Positions 17,181 through 27,187 are shown, counted from the first letter of the stretch. The stretch is DNA of 64,000 nucleotides from Oleidesulfovibrio alaskensis DSM 16109 (GCF_000482745.1 NZ_AXWQ01000006.1:186001-250000); one strand, 5' to 3'. Notes: a model not told the origin generated them from the letters alone. Program-made: numbers and translations.

Positions 17181-17926
17181 CCGCCAGCCGCACCATAGTA
17201 CGCGTTTCCGGCGTCACCAGAACATTCCGCATGGGCAAGGTGGACGTACAGGCGCTCAAAGGCGTGGATCTGGAGATTTTTGCCGGTGAATACATTTCCA
17301 TCATGGGACCATCCGGTTCCGGCAAGTCGACGCTTTTCAACATGATAGGCGGTCTGGACAAACCCACGGACGGCAAGGTGTTCATTGACGAAGTGGATAT
17401 CGCCCAGCTGGACGCCTATGAGCTTGCCTGGCTGCGCAACCGTAAAATCGGATATATTTTTCAGACGTTCAACATCATACCGGTAATGACCGCGCTGGAA
17501 AACATTACCCTGCCCATGATTTTTGCCGGCATGAGCAACGACGATGCCACACGCAAAGGGCTTGAACTGCTTGATATGGTCGGACTGGGCGCACGCCGCG
17601 ACCACAAGCCGCTCGAACTTTCCGGCGGGCAGCAGCAGCGTGTGGCCATTGCCCGCGCACTGGCCAACGATCCTTCCATCATTCTGGCCGACGAACCCAC
17701 AGGCAATCTGGACCTGACCACAGGAGAGGACATCATCAGGCTGCTGCGCAGCCTGAGCACCGAAAGAGGGGTGACTGTCATTTCCGCCACGCACGACTAC
17801 AAAATGCTCAATGTGTCGGACAGAGTCGTCTGGGTACGCGACGGCCGCGTGGACACGGTGGAATCGCGCGACGAACTGAACATATCGGTGGGCGGCATCC
17901 ACACACCGGCAGCGCCACCGGAGTAA
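17177..17926 (+). CDS. MacB/LolD-type ABC transporter ATPase
   Basis: 249 residues. Walker A is GPSGSGKST, Q-loop FQTFNIIPVMTALENI, signature LSGGQQQRVAIARAL, Walker B IILADEPTGNLD, and switch His in SATHD. The N-terminal TFRMGKVDVQALKGVDLEI and the EPTGNLD variant are typical of the MacB/LolD/FtsE class, which drives FtsX-type permeases in lipoprotein transport, efflux or mechanotransmission. The start at 17177 overlaps the methyltransferase stop. Its permease partners flank it on both sides. Confidence 0.93.
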   Translation: MTASRTIVRVSGVTRTFRMGKVDVQALKGVDLEIFAGEYISIMGPSGSGKSTLFNMIGGLDKPTDGKVFIDEVDIAQLDAYELAWLRNRKIGYIFQTFNIIPVMTALENITLPMIFAGMSNDDATRKGLELLDMVGLGARRDHKPLELSGGQQQRVAIARALANDPSIILADEPTGNLDLTTGEDIIRLLRSLSTERGVTVISATHDYKMLNVSDRVVWVRDGRVDTVESRDELNISVGGIHTPAAPPE

Positions 17927-17941
17927 CCGGCAGGACACAGC

Positions 17942-20900
17942 ATGCATACACATTCCTGCAACGCGGCGCCGCACCCTCCTGCGGCATCATCGGGACGGCC
18001 CGTGTCCGCCCCGGCGCGGCGGTATGTGCTGCTGGGACTTCTGCTGTGCTGTCTTGCCCTGCCGCACAGCGCCGACGCCACTGAAACCCTGACAATGCAG
18101 CAGACAATCCGTGCGCTGGCGTTCCTCAAAGACCGCTCGCCCGGCACCACGGGCGCGGCGCTGGCCGCAAGCCTTATGGAACGGGGCTTTGATGCCGCTT
18201 TTCCCACGCCGGACCTGCAATCAGCAAAAGTGGTCATCGGGCGGCACCCCTTTACCGTTCCGGCACGCCGACACATGGGCAGCAGCATAGCCCTGCTGCC
18301 CGACGGCCCGCCGGCCGCCATAACGCCGCTGCTCATGAACCGGCTTTTCACCGGTGCAACAGGCGACGGCGGCATAACCGGCAAAGCCGTATGGGCTGCC
18401 AAAGGCTCGCTGGCCGAATTTGAAGGGATGGACGTCAAAGGTTCCGTGGTGCTCATGGACATGGATTCCGGCAAACACTGGATCAATGCCGCACGGCTGG
18501 GGGCTGCCGCACTGATCATGGTGGACTTCACCGGTCCCGGCGACCCCGCACGGCGGCTCTTCCGTGAAAAGCTGGAACCCACTCCGGTGAATTTTCCGGT
18601 TTTCTGGATGCAGGCGGAGCAGGCTGGCCGGATGTTCGGCCCGCTGAACCGCCGGAACCCCGCCGCGCTGGACAAGGAAGTGCTGCTGCAGTCATCCACG
18701 GTGTGGCAACCGGCCGAGGCCGATAATGTTTTCTGTTTCATTCCCGGCACAGCCCCGCAGCAGGACGGCGGCTATCTGCTGGTGGAAGCGTTCTACGATG
18801 CCACGGGCATGGTGCCCGGCAACACTCCCGCCGCAGATCAGGCTGCTGGTGCTGCCATGCTGCTTGAAACGGCCCGTCAGTTCGCCGCGGCCCCCCCGCA
18901 GCGCCCCGTACTGCTGGTGGCAACAGCCGGACACGATCAGGGCAAGGCCGGAAGCCGTGAACTGGCATGGGCTCTTTCCGCGGAGCGTGCAGCCATCACA
19001 GCGCGGCAGAACGCGGCACGCCTGCGCGCCGCCGACGCCCGCACAGTCCTGCGCGTGCTCTCGCATCAGGCTCCCCTCAGGGAAGCCCGTTCGGAACAGG
19101 CTTACAGCGACGGCAGTCACGAACTTGTCCGGCTGGCCTTCCGCGAGGCGGTGCGCAACAAAGAAGACGCCATCACCCGACAGCTGATGCGGCTCCGGCT
19201 GGAGGCAGACTCCGCCGATGCCGCCGTGCGCATCCGTCAACTGGCGGCACAGCGCATCACCCTGCGCCGTCTGGGCTGGACATCCGGCACCCTGCGGCAG
19301 AACGACCCCATGCGCAGTGAGGAAGAAGCTGTCCTTGAAGCCCTGCTGCCGGTTGTACGCTCTGCGCAGGAACAGATGGCCCGCCACGCCGAGGCTGAAG
19401 AGCAATCCATGACGGGCGCCCTGATACTGCGGGACCTTACCGGAACACGGCGCATGGACGCAGGGGTTTCGCTGCATCTTTCCAGTCACGGTGACGGGCT
19501 GGGGGCCTTTCAGTACGGCTGGCTGTACGACCTGAACGACACCGTCAACCGCACCCGCCAGCTGAGCGCTGTTGATTCGCGGCTGCGCCGGGCATCCGAC
19601 AGCCGCATACGTCAGGTTACCGGCAATGCAGATGCGACACGGGCCTACCGCCGGTGGCTGCGGCAGGCGGCATCGGCCCGCGCGCGCGGGCTGGAGCCTC
19701 TGCCCTACACGCCGCCCGTGCCCATGCTGCTTTCCGACACGCTGCGTCCCAGCCGTGCCCGCCCGTGGCAAAGCTATCTGCCCGACAAACCGGCACTGGG
19801 TGCCGAACCGCTGGCTCTGGCCGGTTTTCCTGCGCTTACTCTGGCCACTCTGCACGACACGCGCACGGTATGGGGCACCCCCAATGATGTGCCGCAGGCC
19901 GTGGACTTTGACTTTCTGCAACGGCAAAGCGAACTGGTGACAACGCTGCTGCACGGTCTTGCCACCGGTCCTCCGCCCGACACCGGCAAAATGCAGCCCA
20001 GCGTTTTTTCCGCACTGGACGGCCGCGCCAACATGCTGAGACAGGGCGAACTTTTTCCCGACAGACCCGCTGACGGGACAGTGTTCCTTGTTTTTCAGGG
20101 CGATTCCGTGTTTCCGGCCATGAGTGACGCGGGCGGCAGGTTTCATGTGCCGGGGCTTGCCCGCTACAGCCAGACAGTGCACAAAGCCATCATAGAAGGA
20201 TACCGTTTTGACCCGCAGACCGGGCTTGCCGTATGGGCCATTGACAAGGAGACCACCGGAAAGGACGCCTACCGCGTAAAGATGAAACGCGCTCAGGTGC
20301 GCACCGACCTGACCATGTTCAGCTGCGCGCAAAGCACGCTTTTCGGCATGGTCAATCCGCGCACGTTCCGGCATTTCACCGTGCCGCAGCTCATCGACGC
20401 CCGCACCGAAGCCGAACCGCTGCGCTACTGGTACAGCCGTCTCGACACGCGCACGTCCACACTCACCACGCTTTTTCTGGAACCGGACATTCCGTACAAG
20501 CTGACGCTTTCCGACAATTTCATAGACCGCAAGATGCTGCTGCTCAATGCAGGGGCTGAACATCCGCAGGGCACAGGCTACCGCATGGCCGACTGGCCCG
20601 TGTTGTATGACACGGAATACAGGGCAGCCCGGGACATGTGGGCGCTGCTGGGGCCGCGTATAGACAATCTGGAACGCCACGGCATAGTCAATGAACGGGT
20701 ACGCGACCTGCGCGCACGGGGTGAAAACCTGCTGCGGCTGGCAGACGGCCTGCGGGAGGACCGCCGCTGGGACAGCCATACGGAAGCCGCGCGGGGGGCG
20801 CTTTCGCTTGCTTCGCTGGCGTACAACGATGTGGACACCACCCAGCGTGATGTGCTTGCAGGGGTGCTTTTTTACATCGCCCTGTTCATCCCCTTTGCCT

Positions 20901-23104
20901 ACTGCGCGGAACGTCTGCTGTTCGGCTTTGCTTCCATCAACAGGCGCATTGCGTCTTTCTGCGCCATACTGCTGGGCATTATAACCGTCATCTACAACGT
21001 GCATCCGGCATTTCAGCTTACCTACAGCCCGGCCATCGTCATTCTGGCATTTTTCATTCTGGGGCTGTCGGCCATGGTGGCGTTCATCATTTTTATGCGG
21101 TTTGAACGGGAAATGAAGGAGCTGCAGCGCCGCTCGCGCCACATGCGCGGCCCTGCCGTTTCCCGCGGTGCAGCCATGGCTGCCGCGGCCGCCATAGGTG
21201 TCAGCAACCTCAGACGCCGCCCCCTGCGCACCGCACTCACATGCGCCACGCTGGTCATTCTCACCTTTACCATCATGAATTTCACGACGGCCCGATCGGT
21301 TCGGCAGGCCGGATGGGTGTCGTTCTCGGCACAGGCGCCATACCACGGGTTGCTGCTGAAGGATGTGGGCTGGCGCACCCTGCCCCCCGAAGCGTGGCAG
21401 GCGGCCGCGGCACTGTTTTCGGCCCGCAACGCCACGGCGCGGCAGAAAGATTCCGGCGGCATTGTGGCGCCGCGTGTCTGGTACGAAACCAGCGACCAGA
21501 CACGTTCGCCCGTACTTCCTGTCCTGCACGGCAGAGAAGAATTCCGCCTGCGGGGCGTTGTAGGGCTTTCTCCCGATGAACCGGCCGTTTCCGGTCTGGA
21601 TACGGAACTGCTGTCCGGACGCTGGTTCCGGCACGACGAGCAGCAGGGCATGATCCTGCCGCAGCGGGCAGCGGAATCGCTGGGCATCGCCATAACGCAC
21701 GACGCCCCCCTGCCGCAGGTCACGCTGTGGGGCATGCCGTTCACCGTTACCGGCATCCTGCGTGAAAATGCGCTGCGCACCCGCACCGATCTGGACGCGG
21801 AACCCCTGACTCCCATCATCTATCCCAACGAGGCCGCCACGCAGATAAGCGCACTGGAAGCCGAAGCGCTGGCCGACGGCGACGACCTGCTGCGATACGA
21901 CAGCCGCTACGAACACGTGGACGGCGACATGGTGTGCATTGTGCCCGCCCGCACACTGATGGCCGCCGGAGGCGCGCTGAAAGCACTGGCCGTGCGTCTG
22001 CCCGCCGCCGAATCACGCGATGCGGTGCAGCGCGGAACACTTTCCGCCGGAGGACTGGGCGACCGGTTCGGCCTCATGCTCTTCCGCGGTGCGGATCAGG
22101 GCACTTTTCTGTACTACGCCGCCAACGCCACCAGCTACTCCGGTGTTTCCGTCATTCTGGTGCCGCTGGCCATATCGGCACTTATCGTGCTGAACACCAT
22201 GATAGGTGCCGTGCACGAACGTAAGACTGAAATAGGCATATACACCTCTGTGGGGCTGGCTCCCTCGCATGTGGCTTTTCTGTTTGTGGCGGAAGCCATG
22301 GCACTGGCAGTTCTTTCGGTAGTTTCCGGATATCTGCTGGCGCAGGGCTGTGCCGCCGTGCTGGCCGGTACGCCCGTATGGCAGGGAATGACAGCCAACT
22401 ATTCTTCCACGGCCGGAGTGGCTGCCATGCTCATGGTCATGGGCGTGGTGCTGCTTTCGACTCTCTACCCCGCACGCATGGCCTCGCAGGTGGCCATTCC
22501 CGACGTGACCCGCGCATGGAAACTGCCGCAGACACAGGGCGATGTGCTTTCGCTGCCGCTGCCGTTTCTCATCAGAGCACGGGAGCAGGCATGTGCGGGC
22601 GGATACCTTATGGACTACTACGAAGCCCACGCCGATATTTCTCACGGCGAATTTTCCACTGATGGCATGGAGTATGATTTCATCCATGCCGGCATGCTGC
22701 CGGCGCAGGGCATTCTGCCGGGACAACCTGCCGGCGATGCGGAAGAGTCATGCTTTTCCATGCAGTTCAAGGCGTGGCTGGCACCGTTCGACTTCGGCGT
22801 GCGCCAGAACGTGCGGTTGGTTTTCTGCCCGTCAGAACTGTACAGAGGCTACCGGCAGATTCAGGTCATCATCAGGCGGGAAACCGGTGAACAGGCCATA
22901 TGGCACAACCTGAACAAACGTTTTCTCAACGACCTGCGCAAACAGCTGCTGGTATGGCGTTCACTGGATGACCCGGCACGACAGGCTTACGAAGCAGGTC
23001 TGGAAGCGGTTCTTGCCGCGCAGGGACGCGGTCTTCCGCCCGAGGCGGCAACACAGCGTGCTTTGTCCGGCACGGATAACGACAACCGGGGAGGAAAGGC
23101 ATGA
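17942..23104 (+). CDS. Giant FtsX-family permease with degenerate M28 peptidase-like ectodomain
   Basis: 1720 residues. Residues 1-46 resemble a signal peptide (VLLGLLLCCLALPHSADA). Residues about 130-230 look like a PA domain and 275-345 like an M28 metallopeptidase domain in which zinc and catalytic residues are replaced: FYDATG (residues 284-289) where H-x-D is expected, and AGHDQG (His331-Asp332) where the Glu pair is expected. A large ectodomain follows to about 970. Helices lie near 973-990, 1002-1020, 1030-1052, 1095-1115, 1402-1422, 1443-1468 and 1492-1512; the last three form an FtsX core (VHERKTEIGIYTSVGLAPSHV). About 200 residues follow the last helix. AGGACA precedes the ATG. It overlaps the next gene (ATGA). 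Likely works with the ATPase at 17177. Confidence 0.85.
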   Translation: MHTHSCNAAPHPPAASSGRPVSAPARRYVLLGLLLCCLALPHSADATETLTMQQTIRALAFLKDRSPGTTGAALAASLMERGFDAAFPTPDLQSAKVVIGRHPFTVPARRHMGSSIALLPDGPPAAITPLLMNRLFTGATGDGGITGKAVWAAKGSLAEFEGMDVKGSVVLMDMDSGKHWINAARLGAAALIMVDFTGPGDPARRLFREKLEPTPVNFPVFWMQAEQAGRMFGPLNRRNPAALDKEVLLQSSTVWQPAEADNVFCFIPGTAPQQDGGYLLVEAFYDATGMVPGNTPAADQAAGAAMLLETARQFAAAPPQRPVLLVATAGHDQGKAGSRELAWALSAERAAITARQNAARLRAADARTVLRVLSHQAPLREARSEQAYSDGSHELVRLAFREAVRNKEDAITRQLMRLRLEADSADAAVRIRQLAAQRITLRRLGWTSGTLRQNDPMRSEEEAVLEALLPVVRSAQEQMARHAEAEEQSMTGALILRDLTGTRRMDAGVSLHLSSHGDGLGAFQYGWLYDLNDTVNRTRQLSAVDSRLRRASDSRIRQVTGNADATRAYRRWLRQAASARARGLEPLPYTPPVPMLLSDTLRPSRARPWQSYLPDKPALGAEPLALAGFPALTLATLHDTRTVWGTPNDVPQAVDFDFLQRQSELVTTLLHGLATGPPPDTGKMQPSVFSALDGRANMLRQGELFPDRPADGTVFLVFQGDSVFPAMSDAGGRFHVPGLARYSQTVHKAIIEGYRFDPQTGLAVWAIDKETTGKDAYRVKMKRAQVRTDLTMFSCAQSTLFGMVNPRTFRHFTVPQLIDARTEAEPLRYWYSRLDTRTSTLTTLFLEPDIPYKLTLSDNFIDRKMLLLNAGAEHPQGTGYRMADWPVLYDTEYRAARDMWALLGPRIDNLERHGIVNERVRDLRARGENLLRLADGLREDRRWDSHTEAARGALSLASLAYNDVDTTQRDVLAGVLFYIALFIPFAYCAERLLFGFASINRRIASFCAILLGIITVIYNVHPAFQLTYSPAIVILAFFILGLSAMVAFIIFMRFEREMKELQRRSRHMRGPAVSRGAAMAAAAAIGVSNLRRRPLRTALTCATLVILTFTIMNFTTARSVRQAGWVSFSAQAPYHGLLLKDVGWRTLPPEAWQAAAALFSARNATARQKDSGGIVAPRVWYETSDQTRSPVLPVLHGREEFRLRGVVGLSPDEPAVSGLDTELLSGRWFRHDEQQGMILPQRAAESLGIAITHDAPLPQVTLWGMPFTVTGILRENALRTRTDLDAEPLTPIIYPNEAATQISALEAEALADGDDLLRYDSRYEHVDGDMVCIVPARTLMAAGGALKALAVRLPAAESRDAVQRGTLSAGGLGDRFGLMLFRGADQGTFLYYAANATSYSGVSVILVPLAISALIVLNTMIGAVHERKTEIGIYTSVGLAPSHVAFLFVAEAMALAVLSVVSGYLLAQGCAAVLAGTPVWQGMTANYSSTAGVAAMLMVMGVVLLSTLYPARMASQVAIPDVTRAWKLPQTQGDVLSLPLPFLIRAREQACAGGYLMDYYEAHADISHGEFSTDGMEYDFIHAGMLPAQGILPGQPAGDAEESCFSMQFKAWLAPFDFGVRQNVRLVFCPSELYRGYRQIQVIIRRETGEQAIWHNLNKRFLNDLRKQLLVWRSLDDPARQAYEAGLEAVLAAQGRGLPPEAATQRALSGTDNDNRGGKA

Positions 23105-25116
23105 TACGGCTGCGCGCGCTCTTCACCGGTCTGGCGGTCAGCCTGTGCCTTTGTGCGGCCGTTCCTCTGCAAAGCGGCCTTGCCGGAGGCGCCCCGCTGG
23201 GCGGAGGCCCCATGCCGGTGCTGCCTTTTGTGCTGGCCATGCTGCTGTATGCGGCCAGTGCCGCATGGGCCCGGCTGCGCCATACCGCCCCGCCGCTCAG
23301 CGGCAACGAAATACTGGTCATCTGGCTGCTGACGGCACTGGTTTCCGGCGTTGCATGGAGCGGACTCACGGAACATTTTCTGCTGCTGGTCACCGCGCCG
23401 CTGCGCTTTGTGCAGGAGGGCCTGCCATGGCCCGACGCCATACGCCCGCTGCTGCCCCGCAGCTGGCTGCAGCACGACGCCGCAGCCGTACGCGACCTGT
23501 ACAACGGTCTGCGCGACGGCCGTGCCATGTCGTGGTCAGCCGTTGCCGCCGCAATACCATGGCATGTCTGGCTGCCGCTGCTGACGGTGTGGGTGGCGTT
23601 CATCCTGCTGTGTTACGCCACAATGATCTGTCTGATAAGTCTGTTCGGCCGCCAGTGGGTGGATAACGAGCGCATGAACTTTCCGCTGCTGCGCGTGCCC
23701 CAGATGATGGGGGATGCGCTGGACACGGGGCGCATGGGGCAGTTTCTGACAGACAGATATCTGTGGTGGGGGCTTGCCGTGCCTGTAACCCTGCACATGA
23801 TGAACGGCCTGCACTATGTGACCCCCGGCGTCCCCCAGATAGACACACTGGTGCTGGCAGGTAAATTTTTTCCCAAATACGGGCTGCTTTCCGGATTCCA
23901 TAAGCTCAGAATATTTTTCATACCCGCTGTTATCGGCTTTGCTTTTCTTACCGCACGGCAGGTGTCGTTCAGCCTGTGGTTTTTTCATCTGACCGGTCTG
24001 CTGCTGCTCGGCGTGCTGTACATAACCGGTCTGCAGGCCCCCGAAGCGGCGCTGGGTGTAACGCTGGGACCGGATTTCAGCCGTCCGGAGGAAGCACAGG
24101 CACTGGGTGCTTCGGTGATTTTTTTCTGTTTTCTGCTATGGCTTGCCCGCACGCACCTGCGCCGCGCGCTGGGGGCTGCCATACGTCCGGCCGCACACGC
24201 CGGCGGCAACGCCATGCATACGGCCGCTGGCGGAGAATGGATGAGTCCCGTCACCGCGCTGCGCGGCGCGCTTGCCGGTCTGGTGCTCATGGGGCTGTGG
24301 TGCAGCTGGGCCGGCATTTCCCCCGCGGGAAGCCTGCTGCTGCCGCTGCTGTTTTTTCTGATGCTGCTGGTTGTCTCGCGGCTTATCGCTCAGGGCGGAC
24401 TGGCAGGTTTTTCGCTGGCAGCCGCTCCCACAGACGGCCTGACGGCCACGTCAGGCTCCGGAATACTGGGCGGCACGGGCATAGCCGCCGCAGCAGTCAT
24501 GCAGAAGCTGCTTTTTGCCGACATGCGCGAATCTGTCATGCCGGTACTGGTACATGGTGCCAAGGTAACCGGCACAGCCACGGAACACGCGGCTGTCCGC
24601 CCCGCAACGGCACGGCGGCGGATACTTGCCGGTATGGCCGCAGCGCTTGTCATGGCGGTATGCGTTTCATTTTTTACCATGCTTCTGATGGCCTACCGTT
24701 ACGGACTGCGTGACCTGTGGCTGGATTTTGCCTCACGCGCGGTGACGGCGACCTATGAAAACGCATGGAAGCTGCTGGAACTTCCGGCGGCAACCAGCGG
24801 CTGGACAACGGGATTCATCCTGCTGGGCATGGCAGTCATGGCCGTGCTTGTGCTGTGTTTCACCCGTTTCTACTGGTGGCCGCTGCATCCGCTGGGCTAT
24901 CTGGCGGCATATTCTCCGGCCCTGCGCACGCTGTGGTTCAGCATAATGCTGGGATGGCTGTGCAACCAGCTGGTACTGCGCTACGGCGGCACGCGGCTGT
25001 ACCGCCGCATCCAGCTGCTGTTTGCGGGGCTAGTGGCCGGAGATTTCATCATGGCGGGCGTGTGGGCGGCGGTGTCCGCCTTTACCGGCAATCCTTACCG
25101 GGTATTCCCGTTTTAG
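23101..25116 (+). CDS. Large polytopic membrane protein, OPT-like/DUF6785-type
   Basis: 671 residues with about 14 hydrophobic helices and no catalytic motif. SGNEILVIWLLTALVSGVAW and VDNERMNFPLLRVPQMMGDA resemble uncharacterised membrane proteins (DUF6785-like) that I associate with the oligopeptide-transporter superfamily; this assignment is from memory and uncertain. GGAGGAAAGGC precedes the ATG, which overlaps the giant permease stop. Located in the inner membrane; role unknown, possibly transport of a precursor or assembly of the exported product. Confidence 0.7.
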   Translation: MIRLRALFTGLAVSLCLCAAVPLQSGLAGGAPLGGGPMPVLPFVLAMLLYAASAAWARLRHTAPPLSGNEILVIWLLTALVSGVAWSGLTEHFLLLVTAPLRFVQEGLPWPDAIRPLLPRSWLQHDAAAVRDLYNGLRDGRAMSWSAVAAAIPWHVWLPLLTVWVAFILLCYATMICLISLFGRQWVDNERMNFPLLRVPQMMGDALDTGRMGQFLTDRYLWWGLAVPVTLHMMNGLHYVTPGVPQIDTLVLAGKFFPKYGLLSGFHKLRIFFIPAVIGFAFLTARQVSFSLWFFHLTGLLLLGVLYITGLQAPEAALGVTLGPDFSRPEEAQALGASVIFFCFLLWLARTHLRRALGAAIRPAAHAGGNAMHTAAGGEWMSPVTALRGALAGLVLMGLWCSWAGISPAGSLLLPLLFFLMLLVVSRLIAQGGLAGFSLAAAPTDGLTATSGSGILGGTGIAAAAVMQKLLFADMRESVMPVLVHGAKVTGTATEHAAVRPATARRRILAGMAAALVMAVCVSFFTMLLMAYRYGLRDLWLDFASRAVTATYENAWKLLELPAATSGWTTGFILLGMAVMAVLVLCFTRFYWWPLHPLGYLAAYSPALRTLWFSIMLGWLCNQLVLRYGGTRLYRRIQLLFAGLVAGDFIMAGVWAAVSAFTGNPYRVFPF

Positions 25117-25125
25117 GCGGACTTG

Positions 25126-27081
25126 ATGTATCAGGACAAGGAACTGCGTGAATACCGCGATCTTCTCACGCCACCGTCGCACTTTGAAGAAGGCTTCGGA
25201 TGGAAGACCGTCATCGGGGCCATATTCATCGGCTTTCTGATGATGCCCGGCAGCATGTACCTGCAGCTGGTCATCGGTCAGGGCATAGGGCCGGCCGCCC
25301 GCTGGGTCACCATTATCCTGTTTGCAGAAGTGGCCAAACGCTCTTACACCGAACTCAAGCAGCAGGAGATATTTCTGCTGTACTACATGGCCGGGGCCGC
25401 GCTGGCTTCGCCGTTTCAGGGGCTGCTCTGGAACCAGTATCTGGTGCAGTCCGACGCCGCGCGCATGCTGGGGCTGACGGAATTCATTCCTGACTGGGTG
25501 GCACCGCAGCCGGGTTCCGGCTCGTTGCTTGAACGCACGTTTCTGCACAGGGACTGGCTGATCCCCATTCTGCTGCTTACCGGCGCACAGCTCATCCAGC
25601 GCATCGATCATTTCGGGCTGGGTTATGCGCTGTACCGTGTGACCAGCGATGTGGAAAAACTGCCCTTTCCCATGGCTCCTGTGGGGGCGCTGGGCACCAT
25701 GGCACTGGCTGAATCGGCAGAAGACCGCAAAACAGGCTGGAAATGGCGGATATTTTCCATAGGCGGGGTCATCGGTCTGGGCTTCGGGACCGTCTATGTG
25801 CTGTTGCCCGCTCTTTCCGGCCTGCTGCTGGCAGAACCGGTGCGCCTTATTCCCATACCGTGGATAGAACTGACCCCCTACACCGAAAACGCCCTGCCGG
25901 CCGTGGCCACCGGTCTGCAGCTTGACCTCGGGCTGCTTTTCGTAGGCATGGTGCTGCCGTTCTGGGCGGTCATCGGCGGACTGGCCGGACTGGTGATCAC
26001 CATGGTGGCAAACCCCCTGCTGTACGAACACGGCATACTGCACCGCTGGCACGAAGGCATGGCCACGGTGGAAACGGTGTTTGCCAACAACTTCGACTTT
26101 TACATGAGCTTCGGCATAGGGCTGGGGCTTTCCATCGGCGCCATAGGCATATGGCAGGTGGCACGTTCTTTTGCCCGCAGCGGCAACAGGCTTGATTTCA
26201 GCGCGCTGTTCAATCCGCCCGACGGGCGGGGCGACATTAGTTTCTGGCTTTCCATCGCCATCTATGTATTTTCCACTCTGGCTTATGTGGCTTTGTGCGT
26301 GTGGCTTGTCCCTTCGTTCCCCTGGGTGTTTTTTCTGCTGTACGGTTTTGTGTATACGCCGGTGGTCTCTTATGTGACCGCCCGCATGGAAGGCATAGCC
26401 GGACAATATGTCAGTCTGCCCATGGTACGCGAAGCAAGCTTCATCGCAGGCGCCAAATACTTCGGCTACAGCGGCATAGAAATCTGGTATGCGCCCATTC
26501 CGGTGCACAACTACGGAGAGGCCACTGTACAGTTCCGCCAGATAGAGCTTACAGGCACCAGCCTGCGCGGCATAATCAAGGCTGAGCTGATTGTCTTTCC
26601 GGTAGTCATGGTGGCATCGCTCATTTTTTCACAGTTTCTGTGGCGCCTTGCACCCATTCCTTCTGCCAGCTACCCCTTTGCACAGGAATTATGGCACCTG
26701 CAGGCACTTAACTCGCTGCTTATGCAGACCTCAACACTTGAAGGAAACTCTTTGTTTTTTCAGGCTCTTTCCGGAAAATTCGTCGGACTGGGGCTGGGAC
26801 TGGGCGTAGTGATGTACGGTGTGCTGAGCATCACCGGCCTGCCCGTAATGCTTATTTACGGCATTGTACGCGGGCTGGGGCAATCCACACCCCACGGGCT
26901 GGTACTGGAAGTGGCCGGCGCCCTGCTGGGACGTTTTTATTTCCTCAAAAAATATGGCAGCCGGTGGCGCCATTACGCCCCTGTGCTGCTGGCCGGTTTT
27001 TCTTGCGGCATGGGACTTACGGGCATGTTTGCCATGGGCTGCACGCTTATTCTGAAATCACTGGGCAGACTGGCCTACTGA
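25126..27081 (+). CDS. OPT-superfamily-like membrane protein
   Basis: 651 residues, about 14 membrane helices. An N-terminal cytoplasmic segment (residues 1-25) leads into FGWKTVIGAIFIGFLMMPGS, and later YRVTSDVEKLPFPMAPVGAL resembles oligopeptide-transporter (OPT) proteins. I place the start at the ATG 25126, 7 bases after a GGCGG site; a TTG one codon earlier is also possible. It follows the other membrane protein by 9 bases, and the two are probably a functional pair. It ends the 13-gene cluster, before a terminator. Confidence 0.75.
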   Translation: MYQDKELREYRDLLTPPSHFEEGFGWKTVIGAIFIGFLMMPGSMYLQLVIGQGIGPAARWVTIILFAEVAKRSYTELKQQEIFLLYYMAGAALASPFQGLLWNQYLVQSDAARMLGLTEFIPDWVAPQPGSGSLLERTFLHRDWLIPILLLTGAQLIQRIDHFGLGYALYRVTSDVEKLPFPMAPVGALGTMALAESAEDRKTGWKWRIFSIGGVIGLGFGTVYVLLPALSGLLLAEPVRLIPIPWIELTPYTENALPAVATGLQLDLGLLFVGMVLPFWAVIGGLAGLVITMVANPLLYEHGILHRWHEGMATVETVFANNFDFYMSFGIGLGLSIGAIGIWQVARSFARSGNRLDFSALFNPPDGRGDISFWLSIAIYVFSTLAYVALCVWLVPSFPWVFFLLYGFVYTPVVSYVTARMEGIAGQYVSLPMVREASFIAGAKYFGYSGIEIWYAPIPVHNYGEATVQFRQIELTGTSLRGIIKAELIVFPVVMVASLIFSQFLWRLAPIPSASYPFAQELWHLQALNSLLMQTSTLEGNSLFFQALSGKFVGLGLGLGVVMYGVLSITGLPVMLIYGIVRGLGQSTPHGLVLEVAGALLGRFYFLKKYGSRWRHYAPVLLAGFSCGMGLTGMFAMGCTLILKSLGRLAY

Positions 27082-27110
27082 ATAACGTGCACCTGCTGTG
27101 CCCGCTGCGG

Positions 27111-27157
27111 AAAAAACAACACCGGCACCCCGTCAGAGGTGCCGGTTCATGCGTTTT
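27111..27157. terminator. Bidirectional terminator between the cluster and the antiporter gene
   Basis: Hairpin ACCGGCACC/GGTGCCGGT with an 8-base loop (27121-27146). On the minus strand it is followed by a T-rich run; on the plus strand by a weaker TTTT. It sits between the convergent stops at 27081 and 27188. Confidence 0.88.
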
Positions 27158-27187
27158 AAAAGTAAGCAACGCGGCCGCGCGTTCCCG

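Noticed and set aside
18692..21916. Open frame of 1074 codons on the minus strand
   Set aside because: Antisense to the giant permease; composition is unlike a real protein and there is no ribosome-binding site.
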